Source: Patulibacter sp. SYSU D01012 (GTDB lineage Bacteria > Actinomycetota > Thermoleophilia > Solirubrobacterales > Solirubrobacteraceae). Taken from it: 64,000 nt of DNA. The notes under the pieces were generated by a model, which was not told the origin of the DNA, ran no database searches, and was given only the letters and a program-made list of their open reading frames with translations. Position 1 is the first letter of the stretch. Each line of letters starts with the position of its first letter. The stretch is from assembly GCF_017916475.1 (NCBI RefSeq), contig NZ_JAFMTB010000004.1, forward strand, positions 1 to 64,000, in the 5' to 3' direction. The translations under genes were made by a program, and so were the position numbers. Shown here piece after piece: positions 43,130-51,992 of the stretch.

Positions 43130-43792
43130 ATGCCGGAGACCACGTACTCCCTCCCGTACTCCACCGCGCGGCGCGCCTCGTTCGGCGCGCTGCTCAGCCA
43201 AACGATGTTCCTGGTCGCGATCGCGATCGCGTTCCTCGTCGTCGGCTCCCAGGTCGGGCAGGACCTGACCCGCGGCGCCGCCATGGGCTGCACGATCGGC
43301 GCGATCGTGCTGCTCCTCGCCCAGAACTTCGTCGGCGCGCTGCGCACCGGCGCCGCCGGGATGGGCGTCCTGTTCATCGTGGCCCTCCTGATGGGCCTCG
43401 GCCTCGGCCCCGTGCTGCAGGCCTACAGCGTCGCCCAGCCCGACGCGGTGACGAACGCCGCGATCACCACCGGCCTGGTCGTCGCCGCCGCCGGCGCCGT
43501 CGGCGCGCTGACGGCCAAGGACCTGTCCGGCTGGATGCGGCCCCTGTCGTTCCTGCTGCTCGGCGCCGTCGCCGTCTCGTGGGTCATGCTCGTCTTCGGC
43601 GGGGGCGGCGGCGTCGCCGGCGACGCCGTCAGCCTGGCGATCGGCGCCTTCTCGGCCGTGGCGATCGTCGTCTACTTCAACGTCCTGCGCCTGCAGGCCA
43701 CGGAGGACGACGTCATCTGGCTCGCGACGGGCATCTTCGTCGCCATCGTGAACATCTTCCTCACGCTGCTGAACCTCTTCACGAACGACTGA
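43130..43792 (+). CDS. Bax inhibitor-1-like membrane protein
   Basis: A 220-residue protein with seven closely spaced hydrophobic helices (MFLVAIAIAFLVVGSQVG, AMGCTIGAIVLLLAQNFVGAL, FIVALLMGLGLGPVLQAYS, AVAIVVYFNVLRLQA, FVAIVNIFLTLLNLF). The late pattern NVLRLQATEDDVIWLATGIFVAIVNIFLTLLNLF fits Bax1-I/YccA proteins, although the GLGLGPVLQAY segment is the clearest match. These are predicted calcium or ion leak channels. The ATG at 43130 excludes an upstream arginine-rich extension. Confidence 0.78.
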   Translation: MPETTYSLPYSTARRASFGALLSQTMFLVAIAIAFLVVGSQVGQDLTRGAAMGCTIGAIVLLLAQNFVGALRTGAAGMGVLFIVALLMGLGLGPVLQAYSVAQPDAVTNAAITTGLVVAAAGAVGALTAKDLSGWMRPLSFLLLGAVAVSWVMLVFGGGGGVAGDAVSLAIGAFSAVAIVVYFNVLRLQATEDDVIWLATGIFVAIVNIFLTLLNLFTND

Positions 43793-43834
43793 CGCCCCGG
43801 CGTCACCCGGCGGCCCCGCGGGGTCGCGCACCCC

Positions 43835-43860
43835 GACGGGGCGGCCTGGGCCGCCCCGTC
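43835..43860 (+). terminator. Terminator hairpin after Bax-1-like gene
   Basis: GACGGGGCGGC and GCCGCCCCGTC form an 11-bp stem with loop CTGG, 43 bp after the stop codon. Confidence 0.62.
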
Positions 43861-43930
43861 GCCGTTCCGGGACCGGTGCTCCCGCCCCGGCGCACGCCGG
43901 CCCGGCGCAAGAGAACACGCGGCGGGCAGC

Positions 43931-43958
43931 GCCTGCGGGCGGGGCGCCGCCCGCAGGC
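43931..43958 (-). terminator. Terminator hairpin after MFS gene
   Basis: GCCTGCGGGCGG pairs with CCGCCCGCAGGC (12 bp) around loop GGCG, four bases beyond the MFS stop on the minus strand. Confidence 0.62.
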
Positions 43959-43961
43959 CGC

Positions 43962-45299
43962 TCAGACGGCCTCGGGCGGCGCCGCCGACGCCGGCCGGCC
44001 CGGCCGACCGAGCAACGTCGGGGCCGCGGCCAGCACCGCGCCGACGACGAGCACCGCGAAGCCCAGCAGCGCCACCCGGGTGCTCGTGCCCTGGAGCGCC
44101 AGCCCGACGCCGACGACGGGGACCGAGAGCCCGACGTACCCGGCCAGGAACAGGCCCGCCAGCGCCTCCGCCCGCCCGTCGTCGGTCGCGAGCCCGACGA
44201 CCGTCCCCAGCGTGCCCTTGAAGAGCGCGCCGGAGCCCGCGCCGGCGACCGCGCCGCCCAGCAGGAAGAGGGTCAGGCTGGGGGTCGGCAGCCACACGGC
44301 GAGCACGAGGACCGCCAGGCCGATCGCGATCAGGGCCATCCCCACGCCGAGCGTCCGGCGCAGGCCCCAGCGGCCCGTGCCGAGCTGGGCCGCGACGCCC
44401 GCCGCGAAGGCGACGAAGATCGAGGCGCCCGCCAGCAGGGGCGAGGTCCGGTGCATTGTGCCGGTCAGGATCGTGCTCGCCAGGCCGGTGAAGAGCCCCA
44501 GCGTCGCGAACGCCAGCAGGGCGCCGAGGGCCGCCGCGAAGAAGCGACCGCGGGCGGCGCGCGGCACCGCGACGCGCTGGGCCCGGTAGCGCGGACGCGG
44601 CACCGGCCGCTCGCGCGTCTCGGGGCTGACGGCGACCGCCACGGCCCCCAGCAGCAGGGCGGCGAGGGCCACCGCGTAGGGCACGTCGAGCGGCGCGCCG
44701 ACCCCCTGCGCCAGGGCGCCCGACACGAGCGGCCCCAGGCCGATCCCGCCCAGGTTGGCGGCCGTCGCCACGAGCTGCGCGCGGGCGGCCGACGCGTCCG
44801 GGCGGTGCCGGGCGTGGAGCTCGGCCAGGTACGCCGTCGCCGTGGCCGTCACGGCGCCGATGGCGATGCCGTTCAGGACCCGACCCAGGAACAGCGCCCA
44901 CAGGTCCGTCCAGGCCAGGAAGACGCCCGCGCTCAGCGCGGCGGTCGCGAGCGCGGGCAGCAGCACCCGCCGGCGGCCGTGCCAGTCCGACACGTGGCCG
45001 GCCAGGAACAGGCTGCCCACCACCCCGATCGCGTACGCGGCGTAGACGAGGGTGATCGTGAGGGGCGAGAGCCCGTCGCGCGCGACGTACAGCGGGTAGA
45101 GCGGGCTGGGGACGGTCGACAGGGCCATGATCGCGGCGAACGCGAACGCGACCGCCCAGAACCCGCGGCCGTGCCGGCGGCGGTGGGCGTGGTCGGCCGG
45201 GTCGACGTCGGGGCAGCGGGGCGCCGCGGTCGGCGCGGCGTCGCGGCCGCCGTGCGGCGTGACGGTGGTCGGCGGGAGAGGTCGAGCAGCAGCGGCCAT
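43962..45299 (-). CDS. Major facilitator superfamily transporter
   Basis: A 445-residue MFS protein with 12 predicted helices. The cytoplasmic loop motif appears as HVSDWHGRRRVLLPAL between helices 2 and 3, and GRVLNGIAIGAVTATATAYLAEL marks helix 4. It is probably a drug or metabolite exporter. It is divergent from a LysR gene across a 106-bp region containing a TGATCG palindrome, so LysR control is likely. Confidence 0.88.
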   Translation of the reverse strand: MAAAARPLPPTTVTPHGGRDAAPTAAPRCPDVDPADHAHRRRHGRGFWAVAFAFAAIMALSTVPSPLYPLYVARDGLSPLTITLVYAAYAIGVVGSLFLAGHVSDWHGRRRVLLPALATAALSAGVFLAWTDLWALFLGRVLNGIAIGAVTATATAYLAELHARHRPDASAARAQLVATAANLGGIGLGPLVSGALAQGVGAPLDVPYAVALAALLLGAVAVAVSPETRERPVPRPRYRAQRVAVPRAARGRFFAAALGALLAFATLGLFTGLASTILTGTMHRTSPLLAGASIFVAFAAGVAAQLGTGRWGLRRTLGVGMALIAIGLAVLVLAVWLPTPSLTLFLLGGAVAGAGSGALFKGTLGTVVGLATDDGRAEALAGLFLAGYVGLSVPVVGVGLALQGTSTRVALLGFAVLVVGAVLAAAPTLLGRPGRPASAAPPEAV

Positions 45300-45364
45300 G
45301 GGCGGTCCTCGGTCGGTCGGGGTACGGGGCCCATCGTGCGGCGGCGCCTCATCGTCGGCAACGC

Positions 45365-45383
45365 TGATCGCCGCTGACGATCA
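45365..45383. promoter_or_regulatory. LysR-type operator candidate
   Basis: TGATCG-N7-CGATCA, a perfect 6-bp inverted repeat, lies 22 bp before the LysR start and 66 bp before the MFS start. Its place and symmetry fit an autoregulatory LysR site. GATAAA at 45395-45400 could be a -10-like element or part of the AAAGGGG ribosome-binding region. Confidence 0.55.
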
Positions 45384-45405
45384 TCTGTCCGTGCGATAAA
45401 GGGGC

Positions 45406-46341
45406 ATGGAGCTGCGTCACCTCGAGGTCTTCGTCGCGGTCGCCCAGGAGCGCAGCTTCTCCCGGGCGGCCGACCGGCTGCACCTGGCGCAGTCCGCCGT
45501 CTCGGCGACCGTGCGGGCCCTCGAGGCGGACCTCGGCGTCGAGCTGGTGCGGCGGGCGTCGCGACCGGTCGGGCTGACCGACGCGGGCGCGGAGATGCTG
45601 CCCCGGGCGCTCGCCACGCTCGCCGCCGCCCAGGGACTGCGGGACGCGGCCGACGAGCTGCGCGGCGGCCTGCGCGGCACCGTCCGCCTGGGGATCATGC
45701 AGGTGCAGCAGGGGGCGGGGTTCCGCCTGGCGCGCCTGCTCACGGCGTTCCGCGGCGAGCACCCGGACGTGCGTGTCCTGCCGCGGCAGCGCGGCAGCGC
45801 GTCGGCGGCCGCCGACGTCCGCGACGGCCGGCTCGATCTGGCGATCGTCGGTCTGCCCGAGGAGCAGCTCGCCGGCCTGACGGCCGTCCCCCTGATGCGC
45901 GAGGACCTGGTCGTCGCCCTGCCCGCGGATCACCCGCTGGCGGCGCGCTCGTCGGTGGCGCTCGCCGAGCTGGCGGACGAGCCGTTCGCCGACGTGCCTC
46001 CCGGCTGGGCGCGCGTGGTGATGGACCGCGCGTTCGCCGCCGCCGGGGTCCAGCGGCGCGTCGAGTACGAGCTGGGCGACATCGGGACGATCATCGACGT
46101 CGTCCGCCACGGGCTCGCCGTCGCGCTCGTGCCGCGGTCGTTCGGGGGCGCCGCGCCCGCCACGGGCGGCGTGGCGCTCGTGCCGCTGCGCGGGCCGAGC
46201 CTCCAGTTCGTCACGTCGATCGTGGCGCCCGCAGACCGGCCGCTGAGCGCCTCGGCCCGGGCGCTGCGCGACACCGCCCTGCGCCAGGCGGGCCGGGGCC
46301 CCGCCGCGGGCGGGGACCGCGAGGGACCGCCCCGCGCCTAG
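45406..46341 (+). CDS. LysR-family transcriptional regulator
   Basis: A 311-residue LysR protein. MELRHLEVFVAVAQERSFSRAADRLHLAQSAVSATVRALEADLGVELVRR is the helix-turn-helix, and the rest is the periplasmic-binding-like effector domain (RLDLAIVGLPEEQLAGL, DIGTIIDVVRHGLAVALVP). It probably regulates the divergent MFS gene. The ligand is unknown. AAAGGGG precedes the ATG. Confidence 0.9.
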   Translation: MELRHLEVFVAVAQERSFSRAADRLHLAQSAVSATVRALEADLGVELVRRASRPVGLTDAGAEMLPRALATLAAAQGLRDAADELRGGLRGTVRLGIMQVQQGAGFRLARLLTAFRGEHPDVRVLPRQRGSASAAADVRDGRLDLAIVGLPEEQLAGLTAVPLMREDLVVALPADHPLAARSSVALAELADEPFADVPPGWARVVMDRAFAAAGVQRRVEYELGDIGTIIDVVRHGLAVALVPRSFGGAAPATGGVALVPLRGPSLQFVTSIVAPADRPLSASARALRDTALRQAGRGPAAGGDREGPPRA

Positions 46342-46366
46342 CCCCGTCGGGGCCGACCGCGCCGGC

Positions 46367-47050
46367 TCAGCGGGCGAGCCCGAGGAGCGCCCACAGGGCG
46401 GGATCCTCGAGCGACGGGTGCCGGTGGTGCGCCTCGGACAGGTCGACCCCGGGGAAGCTCGACACGCCGAGCACGGTCATGCCGGCGGCCCGGGCGGCGC
46501 GCACGCCGGTGGGGCTGTCCTCGACCGCCACGCAGTCCGCGGGGTCCAGTCCCAGCGCCTCGGCAGCCGCGACGTAGATGTCGGGCGCCGGCTTCGGCGC
46601 GGCGACGTCGTCCGCGGTCAGGAGCACGGAGAACGTCTCCGTGTGGCCGGCGCGGCGCAGCGCCTTCTCGGCGAACGAGCGGGCCGCGTTCGTCGCCATC
46701 GCCACGCGCACGTCGGCGGCGCGCAGGGCGGCGACCAGGTCCTCCGCGCCCGGCATGGGCGGCACGGGACCGTCGAGCTCGTCGTGCACCAGGCCGGTCA
46801 GCTCGCGCATGATCGCGGGGCCGCCGCCGGGCTCGCCGAGGACCTCCTCCAGCGTGCGGGCGGCCGCCGCGAAGCTCGTGCCGAGCAGGCGGCGCTTGTG
46901 CTCGGGCAGGAAGGGGACGCCGCGGCGCCGGAACAGCTCCGCCTCGGCCCGGGACCACGCGGCCTCGGTCTCGAGGAACGTGCCGTCGTTGTCGAAGACG
47001 ACGGCGGCCGGGCGCCGCGCGCCCTCCCCCGTCGGGGAGGGAGCGCCCAC
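46367..47050 (-). CDS. HAD-superfamily phosphatase (subfamily IA)
   Basis: A 227-residue hydrolase. Motif I VVFDNDGTFLETE (D-N-D in place of the usual D-x-D with Met/Leu/Gly between) contains both aspartates. The cap spans about residues 30-95, followed by MATNAARSFAEKAL (motif II), KPAPDIYVAAAEALG (motif III) and CVAVEDSPTGVRAARAAG (motif IV). Phosphoglycolate- or beta-phosphoglucomutase-like; substrate unknown. The GTG at 47050 lies five bases after the lipoprotein stop, suggesting co-transcription. Confidence 0.87.
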   Translation of the reverse strand: MGAPSPTGEGARRPAAVVFDNDGTFLETEAAWSRAEAELFRRRGVPFLPEHKRRLLGTSFAAAARTLEEVLGEPGGGPAIMRELTGLVHDELDGPVPPMPGAEDLVAALRAADVRVAMATNAARSFAEKALRRAGHTETFSVLLTADDVAAPKPAPDIYVAAAEALGLDPADCVAVEDSPTGVRAARAAGMTVLGVSSFPGVDLSEAHHRHPSLEDPALWALLGLAR

Positions 47051-47055
47051 GCCGC

Positions 47056-47526
47056 TCAGCGCCCCTGGACCAGCGGCTCGGCGCCGCCGGTGATCCGCCA
47101 GGGGTTGATCGGGTGGTAGAGGTTGCCGAGGCCCTCGTCCTGACGCAGGGTCAGGTTGAGCTGCGGTCCGCCCTTCGTCTTCACGGTGACGGTGGCGTCC
47201 TTGTCCCCGTCCTTCTGGACGCTGTAGTCCAGGTCCTTGACCTCGCCGGTCTCGCCGATGGCCTCGCCGTCGGTGACGAGCTGGGCCTTCTCCATCGCCT
47301 CGCGGCACTTCTCGCCCGGGGTGCCGCGCTCGGCGAGGGCGTTCTGCGCCTCCTGCGTCATGTAGTCGCAGGCGCGCTGCCCGTTCTCCGTCACGAGGGC
47401 CTCGGACAGGAAGTCGCGGACCGCGGTCTGCGGCTCGTCCTTCTTGAACGTCGTGCCGCCGCAGCCCGTGGCGGCCAGCGCCAGTGCCGACGCCATGGCG
47501 AATGGGAGAAGGCGGGTCGTACGCAT
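47056..47526 (-). CDS. Small secreted lipoprotein, function unknown
   Basis: A 156-residue lipoprotein. MRTTRLLPFAMASALALAATGCGG has a clear lipobox (ATGC, lipidated Cys near residue 22). The mature part (AVRDFLSEALVTENGQRACDYMTQEAQNAL) contains a second and third Cys (CDYMT, KCREAM) that may form a disulfide, and resembles DUF4878-like or NTF2-like lipoproteins of actinobacteria. A GTG one codon upstream (47529) is an alternative start. Confidence 0.8.
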   Translation of the reverse strand: MRTTRLLPFAMASALALAATGCGGTTFKKDEPQTAVRDFLSEALVTENGQRACDYMTQEAQNALAERGTPGEKCREAMEKAQLVTDGEAIGETGEVKDLDYSVQKDGDKDATVTVKTKGGPQLNLTLRQDEGLGNLYHPINPWRITGGAEPLVQGR

Positions 47527-47607
47527 CACGTCGGCATTCTGCCGTGCCGCGCGCTCGCGCGCATCCTCGCGTGCACGGTCCGCCGCCGCGGCGGGGCGCC
47601 CGGCGCC

Positions 47608-48675
47608 TCAGGACGGCAGGAGCAGGACGGCCGCGGGCAGCGCGAGCAGCGCCGCCGGGGCGCCGCGCGCCACGACCCCGCGCAGCGTCACGTCGACCCC
47701 CGCCGCCGCGCACGTGCGCCACCACAGCCACGCGGCGAGCGACCCGGTGACGAAGAGGTTCGGGCCCAGGTTGAGCCCGACGAGCAGCGCCTCCGGGTGC
47801 GCGGGAGCCCCGGCCGTGAGCAGCGCGGAGGCGGGCAGGTTGTTGACCACGACCGAGGTGGCGGCGGCGATCGCCGCCGTCGCGAGCGGGCCGGCGTCGG
47901 CGACGAGGTCGCCGGGCGCGGACCAGCGGCGCGCGAGCCACCCGAGCGCGACGACGAGGGCCAGCAGCGCCAGCAGGACGGCGGGGCCGACGGCCCGCAC
48001 CGCGTCGCCCGCCCGCAGGCGGCCGCGCGCCACCCACAGCCCGGCGGTGACGACGCCGAGCGCCAGGACGGGCAGCGCCGGCTCGGTGAGCGCCAGGATC
48101 AGGCCGCAGGCGAGCAGGGTGGCCGCGACGGCCAGCGCGTCGGGCCGCCCGGCGTGCGCCTCGTCCTCCCCCGCGACCGCACCGCCGTCCGCCCGCCACG
48201 CGCCGCGGTCCATCGCCAGCAGGACCGCGCCCGAGACGACCGCCGCCGCCAGGCCCGCCGGCGCGACCTCGACGAGCCAGCGCGCCCCGCCGATCGGGTC
48301 GGCGCCCTGCACGATGAGGTTCGTCAGGTTCGCGCCCGGCAGGAGCAGGGACGAGGCGTTCACCATCACGAGCGCCGCGTAGGCGACCGGCCGCGGGTCG
48401 AGGCCGCGGCGGCGCACGGCCCGGATCGCGATCGGGGTGACGAAGACGACGGCGGTGTCCAGGTTGAGGACCGCGGTGACGGCGGCGAGCACGGCGAACA
48501 CCGCGACCGCCAGCGCGACGGGCGGGCCGGGCACGCGGCCCAGGCGGTCCCCGGTCCACGCGAAGAGCCCGCCGCGCTCGGCGACGAGCCCCAGGAGCAG
48601 CAGCCCGGCGACGAGCGCGAACGCCGGCCAGGCGCGGTCCCACGCCTGCGCCAGGTCGGTCGTCGCGAGCACCAT
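47608..48675 (-). CDS. Ion transporter of the ArsB/NhaD/CitM superfamily
   Basis: A 355-residue permease with about ten helices. AVLNLDTAVVFVTPIAI and SVVVNNLPASALLTAGAP are the two pseudo-symmetric re-entrant motifs of the ion transporter superfamily. It is shorter than typical ArsB (about 430), with the central loop reduced. Arsenite, sodium/proton or dicarboxylate transport cannot be distinguished. It is divergent from the DHA2 transporter. Confidence 0.82.
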   Translation of the reverse strand: MVLATTDLAQAWDRAWPAFALVAGLLLLGLVAERGGLFAWTGDRLGRVPGPPVALAVAVFAVLAAVTAVLNLDTAVVFVTPIAIRAVRRRGLDPRPVAYAALVMVNASSLLLPGANLTNLIVQGADPIGGARWLVEVAPAGLAAAVVSGAVLLAMDRGAWRADGGAVAGEDEAHAGRPDALAVAATLLACGLILALTEPALPVLALGVVTAGLWVARGRLRAGDAVRAVGPAVLLALLALVVALGWLARRWSAPGDLVADAGPLATAAIAAATSVVVNNLPASALLTAGAPAHPEALLVGLNLGPNLFVTGSLAAWLWWRTCAAAGVDVTLRGVVARGAPAALLALPAAVLLLPS

Positions 48676-48780
48676 CGCCGACGGAGTCTGAGGCCGCGCG
48701 CGGCGCGACGCGACGTGGCGCCGCCGCGCTCCGCGGGCTACGGGCGTTCGCCGCGGGCGCCCGTCGGGCAGACTCGTGGG

Positions 48781-50214
48781 GTGGCCTCCGCCCTGCGCAA
48801 CCCCAAGGTGACCGTCGCGGCGGTCTTCGTCGCCGCGATGTTCATGAACATCCTGGACACGACGATCGTCAACACGGCGATCCCGACGATCGGCCGGCAG
48901 TTCGACGCGTCGATCTCGAGCACCGGCGCCGTCGCGTCCGCCTACCTCGTGTCGCTCGCCGTGGTCATCCCGGCGTCGGGCTGGCTCGGGGACCGCTTCG
49001 GCACCCGGCGCGTCTTCCTCATCGCCCTCGGGCTGTTCACCGCGGCGTCGGCGCTCTGCGGCCTCGCGGGCTCGCTCGGGCAGCTCGTCGCGTTCCGCGT
49101 GCTGCAGGGCGTCGGCGGCGGGATGATGACCCCCGTCGGCATGGCGATGCTCTTCCGCGTCTTCCCGCAGGAGGAGCGCGTGCGGGCCTCGCGCGTCCTC
49201 GTGGTGCCGACGGCGCTCGCCCCTGCCCTCGGGCCGGTGCTCGGCGGCGTCTTCGTCGACCACCTCTCCTGGCACTGGGCGTTCTTCGTCAACGTGCCGG
49301 TCGGCGTGGCGGCCATCGCCTTCGGGGCGGCGTTCCTGCCGCCGGCCGAGCCGGGCGAGCGCGGACGCTTCGACGCCCTGGGCTTCGTGCTCGCGGGCGT
49401 CGGCCTGGGCGCGCTGATGTTCGGCGTCTCCGAGGGGCCCGCCCGCGGCTGGGGCTCGCCCGAGATCGTCGTCCCCGGCGTGCTGGGGATCGTGCTGCTC
49501 GTCCTGCTCGTCGCGCACGAGCTGCGGACCGACGCGCCGCTGCTGCACCTGCGGCTGCTGCGCGACCGCATCTTCACCCGCGCGACCCTGGTGATGCTGC
49601 CGGCGACGGCGGGGTTCCTCGGCTTCCTCTACGCCTTCCCGCTGCTGCAGCAGGAGGGCCTGGGGCGCACGGCGATGGAGAGCGGCCTGCTGACGTTCCC
49701 CGAGGCCATCGGCGTGATGGCCGGGTCGCAGGTGGTCTCTCGGCTGTACCCCGTGGTCGGGCCGCGGCGGCTCATGGCGGCGGGGGCGGCGGTCGTCGCG
49801 GTGCTCGCGGGCGTGCTCAGCCGGATCGACGGCGGCACCCCGGACGCGTTCGTGGTCGTGGCGATGTTCTTCCTGGGCCTGGCGATGTCGTCCGTCTTCA
49901 TCCCGCAGCAGTCCGCGGCGTTCGCGAACATCAGCGGCCGCGAGACGGGGCAGGCGTCCGGGCTGTTCAACGCGCTGCGGCAGACGTCCGCGGCGGTCGG
50001 CGTCGCGACGCTGGCGACGGTGATCTCGGTCGTCGGGCCCGTCGAGGCCACGGCGGCCGGCCCGGCGCCGAACCTGGGCGCCTACCACGCGGCGTTCGTC
50101 GTGGCGGCCGGGCTGCTGCTGGTGGCGGCCGTCCTGGCGCTGCGGATCAAGGACGCCGACGCCGCGTCGACGATGGCGCGGGTGCACCGGCCGGCACCGG
50201 CACCGGCGGACTGA
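48781..50214 (+). CDS. MFS transporter of the DHA2 (EmrB/QacA) family
   Basis: A 477-residue, 14-helix drug/proton antiporter. MFMNILDTTIVNTAIPTIG is the DHA2 helix 1 signature (acidic residue in the membrane), GDRFGTRRVFLIAL the loop 2-3 motif, and ALAPALGPVLGGVFVDHLSWHWAFFVNVPVG motif C. It probably exports hydrophobic compounds. The start is the GTG at 48781. The spacer 50215-50379 after it is GC-rich with short inverted repeats and no gene. Confidence 0.9.
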   Translation: MASALRNPKVTVAAVFVAAMFMNILDTTIVNTAIPTIGRQFDASISSTGAVASAYLVSLAVVIPASGWLGDRFGTRRVFLIALGLFTAASALCGLAGSLGQLVAFRVLQGVGGGMMTPVGMAMLFRVFPQEERVRASRVLVVPTALAPALGPVLGGVFVDHLSWHWAFFVNVPVGVAAIAFGAAFLPPAEPGERGRFDALGFVLAGVGLGALMFGVSEGPARGWGSPEIVVPGVLGIVLLVLLVAHELRTDAPLLHLRLLRDRIFTRATLVMLPATAGFLGFLYAFPLLQQEGLGRTAMESGLLTFPEAIGVMAGSQVVSRLYPVVGPRRLMAAGAAVVAVLAGVLSRIDGGTPDAFVVVAMFFLGLAMSSVFIPQQSAAFANISGRETGQASGLFNALRQTSAAVGVATLATVISVVGPVEATAAGPAPNLGAYHAAFVVAAGLLLVAAVLALRIKDADAASTMARVHRPAPAPAD

Positions 50215-50379
50215 GGGCGGAGGCGGCGCCTCGCCCGGTCCGTCGCCGCGATGGCGGCGGGCCGCGCCGAGGCGGCCCCGCTCGGCCCGTCGCCCCGGGG
50301 GCGCGGGCGCCGGACGGCGGACGGCGCGCCGGACGGGAGCGCTCGCCCCGTGGGGCCGGGACGCGCGGACGCATGGGGC

Positions 50380-50991
50380 ATGATCGGCCGGGTGCGCACC
50401 GACTTCGATCCCGCCGAGCTGGGAGCCCGCCGCTTCTACCGCCTGCTGACCGCGTCGATCGTGCCGCGGCCGATCGCGTGGGTCTCGTCCACGTCGGCGG
50501 ACGGCGTGGACAACCTGGCGCCGCACTCGTTCTTCACCGTCGCGTGCGTCGACCCGCCCGTCGTCCAGTTCACGTCCGTCGGGCGCAAGGACACGCTGCG
50601 CAACGTCGAGGCGACGCGCGAGTTCGTCGTCCACCTGACCCCGGAGGACCTGTTCGAGCAGGTCAACGCGACGGGGACGAACTACCCGGCGCACCACTCC
50701 GAGTTCGACGCCGCGGGGCTGGAGCGCGAGCCGAGCCTGCGGGTGCGGCCGCCGCGGGTGGCGGCGTCGCCCGTCGCGCTCGAGTGCGTCCTGCACGGCA
50801 CGCTCTCGCTCGGCGACTCGACGATCGTGCTGGGCCGTGTCGTCCACGCCGCCGTCGCCGACGAGGTGCTGGCCGACGACGGCCTGCCCGACATCGCACG
50901 GCTGGCCCCCGTCTCGCGCCTGGGCCGCAACGAGTGGGGCACCGCGGGCGAGATCCGCCGGATCGACCGGATCCCGTACGAGGGCGACTGA
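50380..50991 (+). CDS. Flavin reductase-like / FMN-binding split-barrel protein
   Basis: A 203-residue protein. RRFYRLLTASIVPRPIAWVSS and LAPHSFFTVACVDPPVVQF followed by KDTLRNVEATREFVVHL are the FMN-binding motifs of the flavin_reductase family (DIM6/NTAB). It may act as a stand-alone reductase giving reduced flavin to an oxygenase, or bind flavin for another reaction. The ATG at 50380 is preferred; an ATG at 50373 lies in another frame and a GTG at 50392 is possible. Confidence 0.88.
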   Translation: MIGRVRTDFDPAELGARRFYRLLTASIVPRPIAWVSSTSADGVDNLAPHSFFTVACVDPPVVQFTSVGRKDTLRNVEATREFVVHLTPEDLFEQVNATGTNYPAHHSEFDAAGLEREPSLRVRPPRVAASPVALECVLHGTLSLGDSTIVLGRVVHAAVADEVLADDGLPDIARLAPVSRLGRNEWGTAGEIRRIDRIPYEGD

Positions 50992-51024
50992 GCCCCCGGC
51001 CCCGCGCCGCTCTACGCTGGATCC

Positions 51025-51765
51025 ATGATCGTCCGCACCCAGGAGGAGCTCGAGGGCCTGCGCCGCGTCGGCGGCGTGGTGGCGGAGACGATCCGCCGCA
51101 TGCGGGCCGCCGTGGCCCCCGGCGTGACGACGGGCGAGCTCGACCTGGTCGCCGCGCGGACGTTCCACGAGCTGGGCGCGGTGTCGGGGCCGATGGAGAC
51201 GTACGGCTTCCCCGGCTCGACCTGCATCTCGGTCAACGACGAGATCGTCCACGGCATCCCGGGCGGGCGCAAGCTGCGCGAGGGCGACCTGGTGACGCTC
51301 GACGTCACGCCCGAGTGCGACGGGTTCCTGGCCGACGCCGCCGTCACGGTCCCGGTCGGGCAGGTCTCGCCCGAGGCGCAGCGCCTGCTCGACGTCACGG
51401 AGCGGTGCCTGAAGGACGCCCTGAACGCGATCCGCACCGGCGTGCCGCTGCGCACGATCGGGCAGACCGTCGAGCGCACCGCCCGGGGGCACGGCGCGTC
51501 GCCGTTCGAGGAGCTGTGCGGGCACGGGATCGGCCGCAAGCTGCACGAGGAGCCGACGATCCCCAACCTCGACGTGCCGAGCCTGAAGCAGAAGCTGCCC
51601 GAGGGCCTGGTCATCGCCGTCGAGCCGATGCTGACCCTGGGCGCGGCCGAGCTGGAGGAGCAGGAGGACGGCTGGACGATCTCCACCGTCGACGGCTCGC
51701 TCTCGGCGCACTTCGAGCACACGATCGTCGTGCAGGACGGCGCGCCGATCGTCCTGACGGCGTAG
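51025..51765 (+). CDS. map: Methionine aminopeptidase, type I
   Basis: A 246-residue metallopeptidase that removes the initiator Met. Metal ligands are in LDVTPECDGFLADAAVT (two Asp), ELCGHGIGRKLHEEP (His), VIAVEPMLTLG (Glu) and HFEHTIVV (Glu). The length matches type I enzymes without an N-terminal zinc extension. It is a single gene 33 bp after the flavin-reductase gene. Confidence 0.95.
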   Translation: MIVRTQEELEGLRRVGGVVAETIRRMRAAVAPGVTTGELDLVAARTFHELGAVSGPMETYGFPGSTCISVNDEIVHGIPGGRKLREGDLVTLDVTPECDGFLADAAVTVPVGQVSPEAQRLLDVTERCLKDALNAIRTGVPLRTIGQTVERTARGHGASPFEELCGHGIGRKLHEEPTIPNLDVPSLKQKLPEGLVIAVEPMLTLGAAELEEQEDGWTISTVDGSLSAHFEHTIVVQDGAPIVLTA

Positions 51766-51774
51766 GGGCGACCA

Positions 51775-51793
51775 CGGGCCGCGGTGCGGCCCG
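51775..51793 (+). terminator. Terminator hairpin after map
   Basis: CGGGCCGC and GCGGCCCG form an 8-bp stem with loop GGT, nine bases after the stop. The following 200 bases up to 51992 hold no gene that I can see. Confidence 0.55.
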
Positions 51794-51992
51794 CGGGCGG
51801 CGCGCGTTCCCGTCCGCCTCGCCCTGCTGGTGCGGCCTCGTCGCTCCGTTCCGGGGAGCGGGCGGGCGGACGCCGGCCGGCGTCGGGTGCCGCGCGCCGT
51901 GGACGCCGTCGGACGGACCGCCGGGACGGCGCGCGCAGGTCGCGACGGAGCGTCGGGGTTGCCCGTCGGGCCGGCCGGGCACCATGGAGCGC

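Noticed and set aside
45300-45405. Riboswitch or attenuator in the LysR/MFS gap
   Set aside because: Only a short palindrome is visible; no known riboswitch core.
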